From: Sphingobium sp. C100
GTDB taxonomy: Bacteria; Pseudomonadota; Alphaproteobacteria; Sphingomonadales; Sphingomonadaceae
Length of the DNA: 64,000 nt
NCBI RefSeq assembly: GCF_000508185.1
Contig: NZ_AYOY01000079.1
Coordinates: 1 to 64,000, forward strand
Direction of reading: 5' to 3'
The notes beneath the pieces were generated by a model. The model was not told the DNA's origin. It did not search any database and saw only the letters and a list, made by a program, of their open reading frames with translations. The position numbers and the translations under genes were made by a program. This document shows positions 60,737 through 64,000 of this stretch, one piece after another; position 1 is the first letter of the stretch; each line of letters opens with the position of its first letter.

Positions 60737-62242
60737 ATGCCGGGCCACCACCTTTCCGATCAGCAGGTATTTCTTTTCATGGTTGAACGTCGCCATCACA
60801 CCCAGTCCGTTGCGGCCGCCAAGGCCGGTATTAGCGAGCGTAGCGCACGCCGGATCGAGAACGATCCGCGCTTGCCTTCCCAGAAGAAGCAGGGACGCCA
60901 TTGGCGCACCCGCGCCGATCCTCTTGAGCCTTTCTGGCCCCGTATCGAGGAGTTGCTCAAGATCGACGGCATTCTCGCCGTCACCATCTTCGAGACGCTA
61001 CAGGACGAGTTTGGCGAAGAGGCCGTTCCCGACAGGATCAGGCGCACGCTCGAACGTCGGATTGCCCGCTGGCGGGCGCTGCATGGCGAGGAGAAGGAGA
61101 TATTCTTCCCGCAGCGCCACGAGAGCGGGCGGCAGGGCCTATCGGATTTCACGGTCTGCGACGACCTGAAGGTCACCATCACCGGCGAGCCTTTCGCCCA
61201 CCGGCTCTATCATTTCCGCCTGGCCTGCAGTGGCTGGGAGCATGCCGCTGTCGTACTGGGGGGCGAGAGCTTTGCCGCCCTGTCCGAGCATCTGCAGGAT
61301 GCGCTGTGGAAGCTGGGCGGCGTCCCGGTCGAGCACCGCAGCGATTCCCTGTCCGCTGCCTACAAGAACCTCGACGCCGATGCGCAGCGGGATTTCACCC
61401 GCAGCTACGACGACCTTTGCCGTCATTACGGCATGATCGCGACCCGCAACAACCGCGGCGAGGCCCACGAGAACGGCTCGATCGAAGGCCCTCATGGCCA
61501 TCTCAAGCGACGCCTCGACCAAGCCCTGCGTCGCCGGGGCAGCCGGGACTTCGACAGCCTCGGCGCCTGGCGCGATTTTGTAGAAGCCGAAGTCGCCAAG
61601 CAGAACCGCCGCAAGGCCAGGCTCGTCGACGAGGAACGCCGCCTGCTGGGACGCCTGCCAGCACACCGCACCACAGACTTTGCCATGATCGCGGTTGATG
61701 TCAGCCGTAACGGCACCGTTCCTATCGACAGGGTCATCTATTCGGTCCCCTCCCGCCTGGTCGGTCGTCGGCTGCACGCCCATCTCTTCGATGACCGCAT
61801 CGATCTATTCCTCGGCCCCGACAAGGTGATGACCACCCCACGGGTCCGTATGCCGCATCCCCAAAGAGGCCACCAGATCGATTTTCGCCACATGATCGCC
61901 AACCTGAGGCGCAAGCCCGGGGCATTGCGGAACCTGGTATACCGCGACGCCCTGTTCCCCGCCCACGCCTACAGGCGGGCATGGCAAGCCTTCGACGACC
62001 AGCTTGATGCCCACCAAGCCTGCCGTGACACCGTCGCCCTGCTCGATATCGCGGCAAGAGGAGATTGTGTCGACGCGCTGGCTCTGCGCATCGACGCGGC
62101 ACTCGATGCTGGTCGTCTCCCCGATGTCACCGCGCTCAGGCAGGAGTTTCTTCCGACCCTTCGAGCCAGGCACGAGGTGACGATCCCACCACCGGATCCG
62201 CGCGGATATAACAGCCTGCTTACCAGCATGGAGTTGCGCTGA
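60737..62242 (+). CDS. istA: IS21-family transposase IstA
   Basis: A 501-residue transposase. An N-terminal helix-turn-helix (HTQSVAAAKAGISERSARRIEND) precedes an integrase-type catalytic core with DFTVCDDLKVTITGEP, VEHRSDSLSAAYKN and NNRGEAHENGSIEGPHGHLKRRLD carrying the DDE residues, then a C-terminal beta-barrel part. ATG 60737 is chosen; an in-frame TTG at 60719 is unlikely. The stop overlaps istB by one base (TGATG), normal for IS21. Confidence 0.93.
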   Translation: MPGHHLSDQQVFLFMVERRHHTQSVAAAKAGISERSARRIENDPRLPSQKKQGRHWRTRADPLEPFWPRIEELLKIDGILAVTIFETLQDEFGEEAVPDRIRRTLERRIARWRALHGEEKEIFFPQRHESGRQGLSDFTVCDDLKVTITGEPFAHRLYHFRLACSGWEHAAVVLGGESFAALSEHLQDALWKLGGVPVEHRSDSLSAAYKNLDADAQRDFTRSYDDLCRHYGMIATRNNRGEAHENGSIEGPHGHLKRRLDQALRRRGSRDFDSLGAWRDFVEAEVAKQNRRKARLVDEERRLLGRLPAHRTTDFAMIAVDVSRNGTVPIDRVIYSVPSRLVGRRLHAHLFDDRIDLFLGPDKVMTTPRVRMPHPQRGHQIDFRHMIANLRRKPGALRNLVYRDALFPAHAYRRAWQAFDDQLDAHQACRDTVALLDIAARGDCVDALALRIDAALDAGRLPDVTALRQEFLPTLRARHEVTIPPPDPRGYNSLLTSMELR

Positions 62243-63051
62243 TGACCCGGACCAAGGATCAAGCCGCAGCCGTGCTGCCCACCATGCTCAAGGCCCTGCG
62301 CCTGCCCAGCATCAACCGCAACTGGAAGCGGCTTACCGATACCGCCGATCGGGATGGATGGCCTGCTGTTCAACTGCTCGCCTCGCTTCTCGAGATCGAG
62401 ATGGCCGAACGCACCACGCGGCGTATCCAGCGGCATCGGGACCAGTCCGGCCTGTCAGCAGGCAAGACCTTCGCCACCTTCGATTTCGACGCTGCCCCTG
62501 GTGTGCGCAAACCCCATCTGCTCTCGCTCGCAACAGGCGATGGTTGGATCGACAATGGGGGCAACCTGTTGTTCTTCGGACAGTCGGGCACCGGCAAGAC
62601 GCACGCCATCTCGGCGATCAGCCATACGCTTATCGATACTGGGCGCCGGGTCCTGTTCTGCTCCACCACCGATATGGTCCAGAAACTTCAGGCTGCGCGC
62701 CGCGATCTCAGTCTGCCCTCCATGCTCGACAAACTCGACAAGTACGACCTCATCGTGCTCGACGATCTGTCCTATGTCCGCAAGGATCAGGTCGAGACCA
62801 GCGCCCTGTTCGAGCTCATCGCCCATCGCTACGAGCGCCATTCGATCGCGATCACCGCCAACCAGCCATTTTCCGCTTGGGACAACGTTTTTCCAGATCC
62901 CGCCATGAGTGTCGCCGCCATCGACCGCCTCGTTCACCACTCAACCATCATCGAGATGAACGGCGAGAGCTACCGAAAACGCTCCGCCATCAGTCGCATC
63001 GAACCAGCCAATAATCACCCAACCGGCCCGGCATCGGACCGGCCATCGTAA
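62242..63051 (+). CDS. istB: IS21-family helper ATPase IstB
   Basis: A 269-residue AAA+ ATPase that regulates IstA. Walker A GQSGTGKTHAIS, Walker B LIVLDDLSYVRKD, sensor region ITANQPFSAWDNVFPD and the C-terminal AAIDRLVHHSTIIEMNGESYR are all intact. The stop codon lies inside an additional copy of the terminal repeat (63041-63061). Confidence 0.94.
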   Translation: MTRTKDQAAAVLPTMLKALRLPSINRNWKRLTDTADRDGWPAVQLLASLLEIEMAERTTRRIQRHRDQSGLSAGKTFATFDFDAAPGVRKPHLLSLATGDGWIDNGGNLLFFGQSGTGKTHAISAISHTLIDTGRRVLFCSTTDMVQKLQAARRDLSLPSMLDKLDKYDLIVLDDLSYVRKDQVETSALFELIAHRYERHSIAITANQPFSAWDNVFPDPAMSVAAIDRLVHHSTIIEMNGESYRKRSAISRIEPANNHPTGPASDRPS

Positions 63052-63061
63052 TTGTCGCCAA
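63041..63061. repeat. Internal copy of the IS21 terminal repeat
   Basis: GGCCATCGTAATTGTCGCCA is the complement of the left-end repeat with one or two changes. It overlaps the istB stop codon, 240 bases inside the right end. Confidence 0.65.
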
Positions 63062-63253
63062 CCTCGCGTCCAGGGAGCATTCCGCATAAGGCATTGCGAC
63101 ACCAGGTAATTGTCGCCACCGTCAATTACTCCCGCAATGCCACAGCTGCCTTCACCACCGGCGCCAGCGACAATTACCAACATCCGGTTGCCCAAGGCCC
63201 GTTGCCACTACAAGGCTCGCGTGATACCCAAATCCCACCACTCGGTGCGGCCG
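63062..63253. other. Non-coding right part of IS21 with scattered AATTGTCGCC-like repeats
   Basis: No gene. GGTAATTGTCGCCACC near 63105, its partial inverse CGACAATTACC near 63169 and GTCAATTAC near 63120 repeat the core of the terminal repeat. They may be IstA binding sites or decayed end copies. Confidence 0.5.
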
Positions 63254-63306
63254 CTTACCGGCCATCATAATTGACGCCAACCGGCCTCCGTAAATGTCGC
63301 CCTACA
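63254..63306. repeat. IS21 right-end multiple terminal repeats
   Basis: Two copies facing inward: CCGGCCATCATAATTGACGCC and GGCCTCCGTAAATGTCGCCC, then TACA, whose complement gives the TGT end at 63306. Confidence 0.75.
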
Positions 63307-63667
63307 ATCCGTCGCCAAGGCCCGCAGATCGAGCCGCTGCCAATACCGCGTAGTCCCGCGGATGGAGCGAGATCATAGCCGCCACCTTCGACCAGGCGAA
63401 ACCTATAGTCGTCGAATGGCTTGCACGATGGATCGGGTCGGCGGCGTACAGTCGGCCCTCCTCGAACGCATCAACCCAATCTCTCGGATAGTTGACAAGG
63501 CGAACGGCTGTGCCTGCCGGGTTCAGCAAGTCGATGTGATGCACGAGCGCGAAATAGCGGAAACCCATCGCTGCCGTGATTTCTTCGACAGCCTGTAGGA
63601 GAGCGTGAGAGGTCGAAGCGGCGCGGGCCACAGCGCAGAACGCCTGCACTTCGGCAAGGGTGATCAT
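63302..63667 (-). pseudogene. LuxR-type regulator truncated by IS21 (autoinducer-binding domain only)
   Basis: The frame starts with ATG at 63667 and encodes 121 residues of a LuxR autoinducer-binding domain: AAMGFRYFALVHHIDL, VRLVNYPRDWVDAFEEG and YAADPIHRASHSTTIGFAW. It breaks off at SAGLGDG, where family members continue toward TVP, and the stop TAG is supplied by the last bases of the IS21 end. The helix-turn-helix half is absent. It lies 18 bases downstream of a second LuxR-type gene, a tandem pair. Confidence 0.8.
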
Positions 63668-63685
63668 AAGCCGCCGATCTACTTG

Positions 63686-64000
63686 CTACACGAGAGCCTC
63701 AATATTGAGATGTCCGTCGCGGACGGCGCGAAGCACGAGTTGGGTCCGACGGCGGACGCCATAACGTCGGCGCGCGCCTTCGACATATTCGTGCACAGTG
63801 TCGCGGCTCAGACCCAGAATTTGTCCGATCTCCCAGTCGCTTTTGCCCTGTGCCACCAGATCAATGCAGTCGATCTGGCGTGGGCTGAGCGCTATCGGCA
63901 CGTTTGCCAATTCATCGGGACCGAGAAGGGTTCGAGCCTGATCGAACGCGACCGTCCCAATCAATCGGGCAGCGAGAAGGTCTGGGCTTGAAATTTTGTC
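63686..64000 (-). CDS. LuxR-type regulator, C-terminal part, runs off the window
   Basis: The frame is open to the window edge. The visible 104 residues end a LuxR protein: ALSPRQIDCIDLVAQGKSDW then EIGQILGLSRDTVHEYVEGARRRYGVRRRTQLVLRAV across about residues 30-85 of the visible part is the GerE helix-turn-helix. The DRE-type position before the helix and the VHEYV recognition helix resemble acyl-homoserine-lactone-type solos in sphingomonads. Its effector domain is outside the window. Downstream lies the truncated paralogue. Confidence 0.85.
   Translation of the reverse strand, partial: DKISSPDLLAARLIGTVAFDQARTLLGPDELANVPIALSPRQIDCIDLVAQGKSDWEIGQILGLSRDTVHEYVEGARRRYGVRRRTQLVLRAVRDGHLNIEALV

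Larger units (their letters stand above)
60517..63306 (+). mobile_element. Complete IS21-family insertion sequence
   Basis: About 2.8 kb holding istA and istB. Left end: GGCGACATTTACG-ATGGCCGG from 60528; right end, read inward from the complement of 63303: TGTAGGGCGACATTTACG then GAGGCCGG. The right end starts with the expected TGT at 63306; the left outer limit (TGTGG at 60517) is less certain. Multiple terminal repeats inside both ends are typical of IS21. It has cut a LuxR gene at its right flank. Confidence 0.85.

Noticed and set aside
63049-63299. CRISPR-like array suggested by repeated AATTGTCGCC units
   Set aside because: Units are irregular in spacing and orientation and match the IS21 end sequence, so they are transposon terminal repeats.

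Overview
The window reads as an accessory aromatic-catabolism region of an alphaproteobacterium. A sphingomonad (Sphingomonas, Sphingobium or Novosphingobium type) fits best: high-GC coding sequence, two large TonB-dependent receptors inside a catabolic cluster, several Rieske oxygenase alpha/beta pairs scattered without their own reductase, a beta-class glutathione transferase of the BphK kind, and IS5/IS21 elements at one edge. This is inference from gene content; no rRNA, tRNA or replication gene is present to place the organism or to say chromosome versus plasmid.

Layout. 1-7339 (minus strand): an XylE-type catechol 2,3-dioxygenase, an XylF-type ring-fission hydrolase, a glutathione transferase, a terephthalate/salicylate/anthranilate-type dioxygenase (beta, alpha), a PdxA-fold dihydrodiol dehydrogenase and a benzoate-type dioxygenase (beta, alpha). 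A divergent promoter region at 7340-7570 separates this from 7571-15937 (plus strand): a BphC-type extradiol dioxygenase, Rieske ferredoxin, second terephthalate-type dioxygenase, an NahD-type isomerase and two TonB receptors. 16063-25488 (plus): two aldehyde dehydrogenases, a complete B/C/D set of a UbiX/UbiD hydroxyarylic-acid decarboxylase, two 4-cresol-dehydrogenase-like flavoproteins, their probable cytochrome c, and an unrecognised Tat-exported protein. 25907-36329: a glutaryl-CoA-dehydrogenase homologue followed, on the minus strand, by a CoA-thioester degradation operon (three acyl-CoA dehydrogenases, two hot-dog dehydratases, thiolase, class III CoA transferase, short-chain dehydrogenase). 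36373-46417: another ring-fission hydrolase, HpaH-like hydratase, HpaI-like aldolase, a second CoA transferase, an MFS transporter, an IclR regulator, a three-histidine-box desaturase/hydroxylase, a luciferase-like FMN monooxygenase and a ketopantoate-reductase-like enzyme. 46418-56111 (minus): a BphX-like membrane protein, DUF1330 protein, TtuC-like dehydrogenase, a second ketopantoate-reductase-like enzyme, a dihydrodipicolinate-synthase-fold lyase, pyruvate phosphate dikinase, an aryl-alcohol dehydrogenase and a naphthalene-dioxygenase-type alpha/beta pair. 56249-64000: an EamA exporter, then insertion-sequence debris, an IS5 element, a DUF4142 protein, a MarR fragment, a complete IS21 element, and two LuxR-type regulators, one cut by the IS21.

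How it may work together (inference). TonB receptors and MFS/EamA proteins move substrate or intermediates. Flavoprotein dehydrogenases, alcohol and aldehyde dehydrogenases turn benzylic carbons into carboxylates. Rieske dioxygenases and the UbiD-type enzyme turn aryl acids or rings into catechols. Two extradiol dioxygenases open the ring, and hydrolases, an isomerase, hydratase and aldolases cut the chain to pyruvate and small acids. The CoA operon degrades an alkyl or alicyclic residue. Pyruvate phosphate dikinase would feed pyruvate into gluconeogenesis. Four oxygenases share one ferredoxin and no reductase is encoded here, so electron transfer must be completed from outside the window. Several divergent intergenic regions carry a common TTGCA-type element placed like a -35 box, suggesting one regulon, perhaps under the IclR protein.
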